This document shows, in pieces, positions 1 through 11,012 of a stretch of 64,000 bases of DNA (its first letter is position 1; each line of letters opens with the position of its first letter). The DNA lies in the NCBI GenBank assembly GCA_944990035.1, contig CALYLX010000136.1:434001-498000 (forward strand). Reading direction: 5' to 3'. Source of the DNA: Clitopilus passeckerianus. Taxonomy: Eukaryota > Basidiomycota > Agaricomycetes > Agaricales > Entolomataceae. Under the pieces are notes generated by a model that was not told the origin of the DNA, did not search any database, and saw nothing but the letters and a program-made list of their open reading frames with translations. The translations under genes and the position numbers were made by a program.

Positions 1-906
<906 letters not shown>

Positions 907-1085
907 TATGTATCATTATTACTCTGTATCCCGATAGACCTCTGTATTTTTGCATCGACCCTTACACCACATGTGAAATAGATACGCGATTCCCCAAGAT
1001 CACGAGACTTCTAGTTTGACCCGAATGCAGCCCGCTGTAAAAGCCGGAGCTTGGACTTTCACCCTCTTTCAACTCTTTACCAGCA

Positions 1086-3083
1086 ATGCTCAGGCAGGTC
1101 ATTCGTTCTGGTCGTCCACTCAGGTCTCTGGGCCAAAAACATAGCGGAGCTCTCCGAACTCTTATCACACCATCAGTCTCTTCACGTTCGGATTTCTCGA
1201 GCCGGAGCTTGATTTCCTCTTCTACTACCGGTCCTTCACTTTTGCTAAACCGCCAACAACGACGAGCAATGTCTGCGCACGCTGGAGAGTCTACTTTACG
1301 TCCTGAACCTGATCAGGTTCTGCAGGATATCGCAGACTACGTCCACAATTACGAAGTCACGTCTGACCTTGCATGGGAGACTGCTCGTCTCTGCTTGATC
1401 GACACCATTGGTTGCGGACTTGAGGCTTTGAGGTTCCCTGAGTGCACGAAGCTCCTTGGCCCCGTCGTTGAGGGAACAATTGTTCCCAACGGTACGCGTT
1501 TTCTTCCTTCTACCCTCTGTGCTATCGCTCACTTCCACTCTGGACAGGTACCCGTGTCCCCGGAACTAACTATCAGCTCGATCCCATTCGTGGTGCATTC
1601 AATATTGGTGCAACCATCCGCTGGCTTGACTTCAACGATTGCTTCTTGGCGGCCGAATGTGAGTTACCCCAAACTTTTTCACGGAACATCCGCTAAGATC
1701 CGGTTCAGGGGGACATCCGTCTGACAACTTGGGAGCCATCCTCGCCGTCGCCGATCACCTTTCGCGCCAAGGCCAGTCTTTGACCGTCAAGGACATCCTT
1801 GAGTCCATGATCAAGGCCCATGAAATTCAAGGATGTCTCGCCCTCCTGAACTCCTACAACCGCGTCGGACTTGATCACGTCGTCCTCGTCAAGGTCGCGT
1901 CCACTGCCGTCGTTTCCAAACTCCTCGGCCTGAACCGTGACCAAACCGTTGATGCTGTCTCCCAAGCCTGGGTCGATGGACAGTCTCTCAGGACTTACCG
2001 TCACGCTCCCAACACTGGCCCGCGCAAGTCTTGGGCTGCTGGTGATGCCAACTCGCGTGCCGTCAACCTTGCCCTTCTCGTCAAGAAAGGTGAAAAGGGA
2101 CTCCCCTCCGTCCTGACCGCCAAAACCTGGGGCTTCTACGATGTTCTTTTCAAGGCACTTACTCCTTCCATTCAAAACTAGAGAACCAATTAACCGTTCA
2201 TATAGGGCAAGCCTTTCGAATTCCAGCGCCCCTACGGTTCTTACATAATGGAGAACGTCCTCTTCAAAATTTCCTATCCTGCTGAGTTCCACGCTCAAAC
2301 CGCTGTCGAGGGTGCACACATCATCCACAACAAGCTCAAGGAGCTTGGCAAGACCTCTGACGACATCAAGAGCGTTCGTATCCGCACTCAGGAGGCTGCT
2401 AAGAGGATTATCGACAAGCAAGGTCCTCTGGACAACTTCGCTGATCGAGAGTAGGTTCCCTCTACTTTCATTCGCCCTGAGTTTAGGCTGACTCTATTTC
2501 AGCCATGCCATCAACTACATGGTTGCATATCCTCTGATCTTCGGCGAGCTCACCTCCGAGAGCTAGTAAGTCACGGCAGCTATTCTCGTTCACATGATAT
2601 TCAAGCTAGTTTCCGTTAAGCACCGATGCCTCCGCCGCGGACCCCGCATTGACGCTCTTCGTGCTAAGATCTTCTGCGTTGAGGACACACGCTTCAGCGT
2701 CGAGTACCACGATCCCGAATGTCGCTCGATTGGCAATGCTCTCCTTGTTGAACTTAACGACGGCACCGTCCTTGACGAAGTCAGCATTGAATACCCCGTC
2801 GGCCACAAACGCAGGAGGGCTGAAGGAACTCCCTTGTTGATCAACAAGTTCAAGCGGTACGCACTTCAAATAGTTTTAAGATTCGTAGAGTAACCTGAAT
2901 CATTGTTCACAGCCATATCTCTCACCACTACGACCAAGCTCACCAGGACAAGTAAGTCTCCTTGCCAACACATTCTAAACAAGGCTGACGAATATCTGAA
3001 GGATTTTGCAAACCGTCTCGGACGCTTCCAGCCTTTCCAAGCTACCCGTCTCTCAATTCACCGACCTCTTCGTAAAGGCGTAG
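1086..3083 (+). CDS. PDH1: 2-methylcitrate dehydratase, mitochondrial (MmgE/PrpD family)
   Basis: The protein dehydrates 2-methylcitrate in the methylcitrate cycle that clears propionyl-CoA. After the first ATG comes a basic, Ser/Arg-rich stretch of about 60 residues that fits a mitochondrial presequence; an internal ATG at 1269 would give a form without it. The body matches PrpD end to end: [14 protein letters not shown], then DFNDCF (after an intron near 1500), [15 protein letters not shown], the long exon with [16 protein letters not shown] and [17 protein letters not shown], then [17 protein letters not shown] and [17 protein letters not shown]. At least six introns are needed. The C-terminal exon ends at TAG 3081-3083. 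PDH1 is the yeast name; in other fungi the gene is often called prpD or mcd. No broken motif was seen. Confidence 0.93.
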
Positions 3084-3191
3084 AGAATGAATTGGGTTTG
3101 GGTATCCGTTAGAGAGTACTACAGTACAGAGTTGTGTCGCAGAGTGTTTGAAGAGTGAAATAATAGAAAGCGAGTTTCCAAGCATCATCAT

Positions 3192-4894
3192 CTAAATCCT
3201 AGAACCCCTTTGAAGGCAGGCCCGTTGTTCAGACGGCCGGCCGAGCGTCGCCGGGAGGTGTCTCTGATATAGCAATTGGGACGGGTCATTCTCTTTGTCC
3301 ATTTCCTGCTTCATTTGCTTTATTGTTGGGGCTGGCCTGCGAGGTGTTCTTCGAACAGTTTTTGTCAGTTGCTGAACGGGCTTAGCGGTCTGTTGCAAAG
3401 TCGAAGATCCACGGTTAGACCCCAAGGAATATGCCGGTAGACTGTCATGAGTCAAGGAACTAGGACAAAGGTAATCTGAATAGTACTGAAATGCTCTGTT
3501 GGATGGGATGGCCGGTTTGTCGTGGAGCCGTCCGAGTCTGCCGACGGTTCGTGGCGTATGTAGTTGGGTTTGTGGATTTGGGACATCATTCCCGCATTTC
3601 AAAAGCACCCTTTGCTTTGAATACGGCTCTGGGATGTTTTCTTCCGCTACTTCCCGATCTCTAAACTCTTTTTCGCGTGTAGTTACGGAGTTTCTAGCTG
3701 GCCTGCTGGGTATGCGTGCCTGCGGAGGTTGTTGCGTATAGCCTTGGAACATTTGGTTATAAGTAATTGGCAAGCTTCTATTCCCCGAGTCGTCGGTGGG
3801 TAAATCAAAAGGCGAGTTGTAGGCATGTTCAAGTTGAACGAGCTGTTGCAGGTGGACAGAACCATGTTCGGTATAAGTAACATGTGCGTTCGCATAAGGA
3901 CTCGTGTGATTATCTGGAATGGACGAGGGAGCAGAAGGAGTGTTCATTTCGGTGGGTATATGCGCCTGAAGCGGCGGCAACGTTTGCAGGTCATTCACGA
4001 GGTTTTGCAGAAGGTCCGGATTCTGAAGGAGCAGTCGCAGGAGTTGGGATGAAGTGGGCATAGAATCCAATGAGCACGATCGAGGAAACAACTCCACTGT
4101 ATGCAACGCTTGACTTCCATGTCGGCTTTCACTGGCGCTTCTGACTTTACTTCTTCCAGCAGGAGCATGGGAAGAGCCGAGAGGATCAAGGGGGCTCGTG
4201 CTAGGCAGTGTCCCATTTTGAGAGGATGACTGAGGACCGGGCTGAGCTCTTGGAGGCCCCAAACGATGTTGGGCATCTCAGAGGAGGCACAATCCAGCAG
4301 GGTACCCTCTGCACCACTGAAGGAGATTTATTAGTGATTATTGACAATCCGTCTAAGAAGCTTTACCCACGAGGGGCAGCGCGCATATGGGAGCGAAAGC
4401 GGTCCATGGAGGGCAGGAATTGGTTGAGGGGTGTCCATGGACGCATGGATTGCCCGGTACCCGGTCGGGGGTGGATTACATGTGCTGCCTGGTTCACTGC
4501 AAATCGATCGCCTTTGGGTAGCCGCACAACCTGAATGAGAAGCAACCCGTGGTGCAGGCGTATGACTTGCCGAAGAACTTTCCGGGAGGGAAGAAACACG
4601 CCTGGTAGTGTGTACAAAGTGGCTGGGTCGCCGACAGTGGTTTGGGTCCAGAACAAGAGATTCCGATGGGTACGCTGCAGAGGCAGGATTATCTTGTTCC
4701 ATACGAAACTTTGATATTGAAGTATGTGTGCGCTGAGAATCCATTCGTCGAGCCTGGCCCAAGCTACTCTCGCCCAACGAATCCGTCTGTGTTGCCTTCT
4801 CAGCAAGTGTCAAGGTGTAGGGATATATGTCTGGAGGCGTCGCAAGTTGGAACTTATGGTCTGGGTAGATGGTGGTATTTGTCAGAGGTATCAT
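3192..4894 (-). CDS. Ser/Pro-rich protein of unknown function
   Basis: I do not recognise this protein. A first exon opens at ATG 4894 and stays open for about 175 codons to a good donor (GTAAAG) near 4371. A second open stretch runs from about 4260 to the TAG at 3192. Both are rich in Ser, Pro, Gln and Thr, with no domain I can name. A Leu-rich helix (SSQLLRLLLQNPDLLQNLV) lies in the middle and basic clusters lie near the C-terminus. The join is uncertain. A long intron ending at a CAG near 4238 keeps frame. A typical 56-nt intron ending at GTGCAG keeps frame only if one G of the GGGG run near 4256-4259 is an over-call. Its 3' end faces that of 2-methylcitrate dehydratase, about 110 nt away. 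Likely a real, disordered, lineage-specific protein. Confidence 0.5.
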
Positions 4895-4960
4895 AAATAC
4901 GCCACATGGGCCAATACAATGGTCAATATATTTTAGTTCCTTGGCGAGATTGTGTCACTG

Positions 4961-6280
4961 TCAGGGCTTCTTGAAGAAACTAGATAACTTCGCCATGCCA
5001 TTGATGTTAGCCTTCTTGAGTTTTTCCACACCATGCGAATCCTTGTTAGATTTCTTCTTCTTGTCAGCGAGCTTGACGTTCTCGTCTTCTTTGGCTTTCC
5101 TCTTTTTACTATCTTTCGACTTCTCCGAAGCAACGGGGATCTCTGGATCCATCAGCCGAATGTTCTTTACGTGGGTGTCCAAGTCAGAGAAACTGAAAGC
5201 CCATTAGGCTACTTGTGAGAGAAATAATTCTTGATGTACACACTCGAAGGAGGCAAGCAACTTGTCTCGCAATTCCGGAGCAAGGTATTGCCCTACAAGA
5301 TCACATGCAACTTTGGTTCGACCAGCTTGTAGCTTATCATTAGCATACATTCAGGTATCCAGATAAATTGAATGTGTACCTTTCATTATTTCTTCCCCTG
5401 CACTATCATCCAACCCGTCCTTTGAGAGTTGACGTGTTGTAGCACGTGAAATCTCCAGTACTGATGGAGAAGCAAGACGTGCAACTTTGTTTCGCAGATA
5501 TGCTAAAGTCCGCTCAGGTGAGAATCTGTAGACGACAATTTCAGATGTTATGTCTGTAGAGATGTAAGCTGAAACTCCTTCATTGCGGAACAAATATGGA
5601 CCTTTGGTTTCGCATAGACGTCTCAAAGCATCTTTAATACAAGAAAATGAAGCCAGTCGGATTACATCTTCGGAAAGTGATGGATCATGTATTTTTGTTC
5701 CAGCCGTCTCAAATAGGTCTTCTGCCTGTCTGAAGGAAGCAGCAGAACCGTCGGCCTGAACAAGGAGTGTATAAGGAGGTTGCTTTACAGGACGGGGCAT
5801 GAAGTTTGCTCACCGGTTGGATGGCTTGCAGCAGGGGTATAATGAGAAACACAGGGTCGATTGGAGTCATTATAGTGAGCTTTCCATCTGCAATTTATCA
5901 GACATTGTCTTTCAGTGGCTCTATTGGCTTACCTCCTACCACTTCTTCACCAATAAACCAGGAACGGTTGTTCGGCGGTACGACTGCCTGAACCTCCACA
6001 ATCTTTTCATTGACACCAAAGAACAACGCCGTAAGGCCTAAGAGATAGAAATCAATTCGTGATGTCTCGGGTCACACTAATAAAATCACCTGTTCTTGGA
6101 TGCGGCAGTTTCAGGAATGACCGGAAATGGGTGTTTGGTGACTCGTCAGGCTCAGAGTCGGGAAGGCTGGCTCTCAGCACGTCGAGAACCTCTATGCAGA
6201 GTATTAGCGCGTCAATGACATCTAGCTGAGAAGAATAAGAACCTTGGGGTAGGACTGCTATGTGGCTTGTCGATGTCATG
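4961..6280 (-). CDS. RNH202: Ribonuclease H2 subunit B
   Basis: Accessory subunit of heterotrimeric RNase H2, which removes ribonucleotides and RNA-DNA hybrids. Reading on the minus strand from ATG 6280, the conserved order of the family appears across several exons: FLKLPHPRTG, then an LFFGVNEK-type strand, SWFIGEEVV, TPIDPVFLIIPLLQAI, and the helical region with CIKDALRRLCET and VARLASPSVLEISRA. The C-terminus is Lys-rich and ends KLSSFFKKP, a PIP-box-like tail as used to bind PCNA. An intron starting GTTCTTATTC near 6243 removes a non-conserved insert after LPQ. The gene is head to head with the Zn2Cys6 regulator; 144 nt separate the start codons. Exon borders in the middle were inferred from frame and GT-AG sites. 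Confidence 0.88.
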
Positions 6281-6424
6281 GTCGTGTTCGTTGTCGGGGA
6301 CGCGTTATTTTGGTTTGTTGACACGGAGGCACGCGTTCGCCGGCCAGGTTACGTATGTCAGAGGTGATCAAGCCTACATTATGGCTGCGACTCCGGCTCC
6401 GAGTCATTGTCTATCACGACTACC

Positions 6425-9231
6425 ATGGAATCAAGCATCCAGTTCAAGAAGCGGAGAAATCCCAACGCCTGCGATATGTGCAAGCATAAGAAAAGTAGGT
6501 CCAATTCTTATCTGATTAGATGCAATTGCTCAAACTACTCCGCCTTCGTCACAGTTCGATGTGAGCTCGTATGATCATCACAGAATTGTCACAACAAATG
6601 TAATATTTGACCGTAGGTGACTCGGCAGTGATGCCTGGAAATAGATGCTCGGAGTGCATTAGCTATAACTGCGAATGCACACATTCCGGCACCAAGGTAA
6701 GATTTTTCTGCCAGGGAGGAACAATCAATAAATCGTTCGACAGGAGAAAAAGCGGTCCGCGAGTACTGCCCAGACTCAGCCGGCCCATCACTCGAATACT
6801 CTCTCCCAGTTTCCGACCAGCCCTGCAGCGTCAACAACTTCTCCATCTGGGTCTGAGACGTCTCATCAACACACTTTGGTCAATGCTGTCCTATCTACTC
6901 TGCCTGCTCCAGCCCTGAACACCCAGGTAGCTCTGAATAGAGTTTCTGACCGTTTGTTCGAACTGGAACGGAAAATCGCAGAGTTGAGAAGCTCCATGTC
7001 CAGCGCATTTGTTACAAATTCCCCGAAGAATATTCGTCCAACCAAACAGACCTATCCTCCAAAGCCCTCGACGAAGACCTTCGTGATGATTCGACCGACA
7101 TCCAACTTGCTGAACAACTTGCCACCATGAACATCAAGAATTTCAAAGGTCGACACTTTGGCCCATCTAGCGTCATGACGCTGGTAGGCACCGCGCTCAA
7201 AACGATCAGGGATTCCAACCAGAATCGGGAAGCGATGGCTAGGTTCAGAGGGATTCGACGTCCGATGTACTGGACCATTCTTCCTGTGCGTTTCCTTCTG
7301 TCACGGTTACGCCCAATGCTGACATATCTACTCGTCCTTGTTCAGTGGGAAGCTGAGCTGCATGGAGACCTCCCAGTCCACCAGTTTCCCGAGAATGGTC
7401 TCATGTATGAGCTTATAAACCTCTTCTTCGAGGAAATCAACTTCTGCCTCCCTCTGCTTCACAAGCCTTCGTTTCTAAGATCCATCGCTGAAAACAAACA
7501 TCTTCTGGATCATCAATTCGGTGAAACGGTCCTCGGTGTCTGTGCTGTTGCGTCGCGGTATTCCAACGACCAGCGGGTCCTGCTCGAAGGGGACGACACT
7601 CGCCTCTCATCAGGATGGAAATGGTTCAGGCAAATTAGATTATTCCGGAAAACCTTCACCAATTCCCCTTCTCTGTATGAACTACAAACGAATATTGTGC
7701 GTATAGCATCTTTTGTACAGCCGCTCATGGTTGAATAATTTCCCCAGCTTTGCACGATGTATTTGCATGGCACATCTCAGCCAGAAACGGCTTGGATGTT
7801 GATTACCCTTGGTATACGCTATGCTCAAGATGTTGGGGCCAACCGCAAGCGCAGCACGGACTCGGTCGAAAACGAATTGTGGAAGCGAGCCTTTTGGGCA
7901 GTAACTTGCGTTGATACTATCATGGGGACCTTCCTTGGCAGACCGAGAGCAACTACGCCTGATGAGTGAGTGCCATTGTGTTCATGGGTAAAAGTTTGCC
8001 CAACTAGTTGCAGCTTCGATCTGGATTACCCCATAGAATGCGATGACGAATATTGGGAGACAGAAGATCCAGCGACCGCTTTCCGCCAACCGCTAAACAA
8101 GCCAAGTCTTGTTTCGGCGTTCGTCGCCTATATAAAGTTAATGCAAATTTTGGATTTGGCTCAACGTACACTGGTAAGAGGCCGAAGAAAAAGCAAAGAG
8201 TGGGGCAAAAGACTAACTTGCACTTATAGTTCTCTGTCAAGGCCTCTAAACAGTTACACTCGCAGCAATATGCCCAAGACAGTATCCTTCGCCTTGAATC
8301 AGAGCTCAATGAATGGTTCAGCTCAGTTCCCGAACACCGTAAGCACCAATGTGGTCTTACTCAGCACATACACTGATCCCGACATCCTAGTCCATCCGGA
8401 GAACTTTCAAGATCCTGAAAAGAGGGCAACCAACATGTTTTTCAAGCAATCAGTTGTGCTGTATACAGCATATCACCACGTTCACATGCTCATTCATCGG
8501 CCTTTCATTGCAATTTCTTCGAAGCCCTCTCCCATGTTCTCAACTTCGTGGACTATCTGTACGAACGCTGCTCGATCGTGTATCCGAATCCTCAAGACAT
8601 ACCCTGGGCCTTACCTCCCATTCCCTAATATTCAGGTATTTTTGTTTCCTAGCCCCGTCTCTTCCTTTGCCCACCGTGTTATCCAAGTTTGCTCTCATCA
8701 CCTCCGCCGTAATCTCGCTCCTTGACAAGTGGAAAACAGGCCGACCCATGCATGATCCCAGCCAAGGGAAGAAAAACATACAAGAATGTCTCGATATTCT
8801 CTAGCGTATGAGACTCGGTAGGTGGCTATGGCATCTTGACCCAACCAATTTCTGACTAAGGATAGTTGGCTTGGTTCCGGACGAGTCATGTACGTCAACT
8901 AATCTACGTTTTTCTCTTCGTTTACTATAGCTAATTCTTTACGTATAGTGACGTTCTTCGAGAGCTTTCTAGCTTAGACGATATCGCAAGTTCAGCAGCA
9001 CCCAGCCAAGCACCAACTCAACCCACAGCCTCGAATTCGTACGACCCGGGCCAGTCGTTCTTCCATAATCAAGACTCCATGATGTTCGATTTCCAAACGC
9101 AAGAGCCTACGAACCGGATCCCACAAGATTGGTTTGGGATCACTACCAGCTCGTTCCCCACCCTAGATCTCGATTTTCTCGAGCAAATTAACTCCCAGTA
9201 CACCGACTCAAATCCGTCTATGCTCTTCTAA
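6425..9231 (+). CDS. Zn2Cys6 transcription factor with fungal-specific TF domain
   Basis: A DNA-binding regulator of the Gal4 type. The first exon (6425-6494) gives NPNACDMCKHKK. The next coding piece is a 6-nt micro-exon at 6555-6560, and the third exon starts at 6617. Together they read C-x2-C-x6-C-D-S, followed by GNRCSECISYNCECTHSG, a complete Zn2Cys6 cluster. A heptad region (LFELERKIAELRSSM) follows the linker. The middle domain is the fungal-specific TF domain: LINLFFEEINFCLPLLHKPSF, TAWMLITLGIRYAQDVGA, LWKRAFWAVTCVDTI and FLGRPRATTPD. The C-terminus is acidic/Ser-rich and ends at TAA 9229-9231. At least ten introns of about 50-60 nt are needed; I did not fix each one in the 8.1-9.0 kb part. 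The target pathway cannot be told from sequence. Confidence 0.87.
6555..6560 (+). other. 6-nt micro-exon inside the Zn2Cys6 domain
   Basis: TTCGAT lies between two well-formed introns: 6495-6554 (60 nt, GTAGGT...CACAG) and 6561-6616 (56 nt, GTGAGC...CGTAG). Including it turns KK/DS into KKIRCDS, the family consensus, and supplies the third zinc-binding Cys. Leaving it out keeps the frame but removes that Cys. Confidence 0.85.
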
Positions 9232-9454
9232 TGATTTCCTGTGTAACAGTGTTAATTATACCCCCACTCATCTTGTAGACATTTATAAAATATATAATCA
9301 GCATTTTTGTATCAATTACTACCCACGCCTAATACATTGGTTCCCTTTCTTTAGGATTGCAGCTTGATCCCCATTGAAGCTGTCAGCTGTCAGCTAAGCA
9401 GTGCCATCAAATGCTGGTGTCTCTGGACTGTGATTTTGTGTGACATCCTCATCC

Positions 9455-10868
9455 ATGCCATTGAAGTTGAACACCCATGACTCTTACTATGGTCCAGCTT
9501 CTGAGCTAATAGACATACCTAAATTTATTCAAGATGCACGAACCTTACATCCTCGCCCTCTGTCCCCGGACTCCCTTGACCAAATTGATGATGCTGTTGC
9601 TGAAGCCTGCAGGTGAGTTTCCTCTGGAGTTTAGCGGTACGGGCCTTTGCGAATTGGCTCTACAGTGTATCAGAACTCCGGCAAGAGCTCGAGCACGCGT
9701 ACAACCAGCCTGCCGTTTCGTCGTACCTTCTAAAGCTCAGGGACCACAATACAATGTCTGTCTACTCTGTTGCTACTGGAGCGAAAGGAAGGCGAAAGAC
9801 TGCATTCCCCAAGGGCGATGCCACCTCTGCGGTCATTGAGCTACGTAAAAATATGGAGGAAATCAAACTATCCTCATACAAGTATGTTTCCTCGAAATCA
9901 TTCATATCTCGTATCTTAATGGCATATACATAGACGTTCGGTCTCAGACCAGGTTCCGTTCATCCGAGCTACGAAATACACAGACCAGAATACGATCTCT
10001 AGGTTGTTGGTAAGATCAAGACATCCCCATATCTCCGGTGTTCACATCTTTGCAGAAAACTCCCTCAGCCGACCCCAATCATGGCGCACTGGGAGATGAC
10101 GCACAGGTAATATTGACCATCTCCATCCTTAACAAAATAGGATGGGCAAGCGGCGGATTGACTGGCCGAGCGTCTCAACATGTACTGCTGTCGTCTCAGA
10201 CGCTCAGTGTTCTCTGCAAAACCGTCCTGTGCCCTTCTAGTAATTACCACAGGACAGAACACCTTCTCAGGGCCATCCGAATCAAACCGGTTTCGTAGTC
10301 TGCATCGACGACGCAGTCTATGGAGATGGTTATGAAAGTGATTTTGCTGAGTAGGTTTATCCCGTCGCCGCCATGGTAAGAACGGCATACAAGAAACTGA
10401 CGATTGGCCTATTATAGCAAACTAATTGAACACTTGTCATTGACGAAAAGTGGATCTGTTGTGGCAAGAAGCCCGACCTCCTTGTCGGAAACAGAAATAT
10501 CCTCGCTGTCTTTACGCATTGGACAGCCGTACTGGATGATGCACAAGGGAAATTGTGAACACTTTTTTGTTGTGGACCAGATCAGGCGAGTACATGTACT
10601 CCAACATTCTTGAAACCACATTGACAAGTCCGCCAGATTACAACACTCTTTAGACCCCCGTGATGGCTATCCACTGACAACGCAAATATCACCCCCTCTG
10701 CTGGACTTATGTCGTGCTTGCTGTAAGGTTCCTGCAGCAGTGTCCGTCAATGGGGATGTCAGACTGGGTGAGAGTCCTTGCTTGTTGTGTTCACCGTGCT
10801 GGGGAATTATGGGTGACTCCGATGCTCCTGGAGTGTCAGTGATCAATCTGCCCATTTGGCCCGAGTAG
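9455..10868 (+). CDS. snRNA-activating protein complex subunit 3-like (SNAP50/SNAPC3)
   Basis: The SNAPc subunit 3 family helps RNA polymerases II and III start at snRNA genes. The chain starts at ATG 9455 (MPLKLNTHDSYYGPASEL) and needs about seven introns. Recognisable parts in order are a coiled N-terminal helix (SELRQELEHAY), a beta-rich middle (VLLSSQTLSVLCKTVLCPS), then CIDDAVYGDGYESDFADKLI, and HFFVVDQIRL. The C-terminal zinc-binding segment has DGYPLTTQ followed by DLCRACCKVPAAV and CLLCSPCW, giving the C-x2-C ... C-x2-C spacing of the family. The last intron (10586-10636) is of the GC-AG type. An intron from the GTAATT donor near 10235 to TTTCGTAG near 10290 restores frame between CPS and the ICIDD segment. 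The stop is TAG 10866-10868. Confidence 0.75.
10586..10636 (+). other. GC-AG intron
   Basis: The exon ends ...ATCAG at 10585 and the intron begins GCGAGTAC and ends CGCCAG. Its removal joins DQI to RLQHSLD in frame into the zinc-binding segment. Apart from the C at +2 the donor (AG/GCGAGT) pairs well with U1 snRNA, as usual for GC donors. No GT donor nearby keeps the frame. Confidence 0.8.
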
Positions 10869-11012
10869 CTTGAATAGATCGTACATGTAAAATTACAACG
10901 AGCTGTAATTGCAACGGTTTTCGACTGTAGGACGAAATGAACGTTTCGCGTAATTTCTGGGTACATATTGACCAAACATCACCACCCTTGGTCTCATCAT
11001 GAACACCATCCC

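Noticed and set aside
1705..2421. Long minus open frame of 238 codons
   Set aside because: Antisense of the strongly conserved PrpD exons; long only because of the codon bias on the coding strand.
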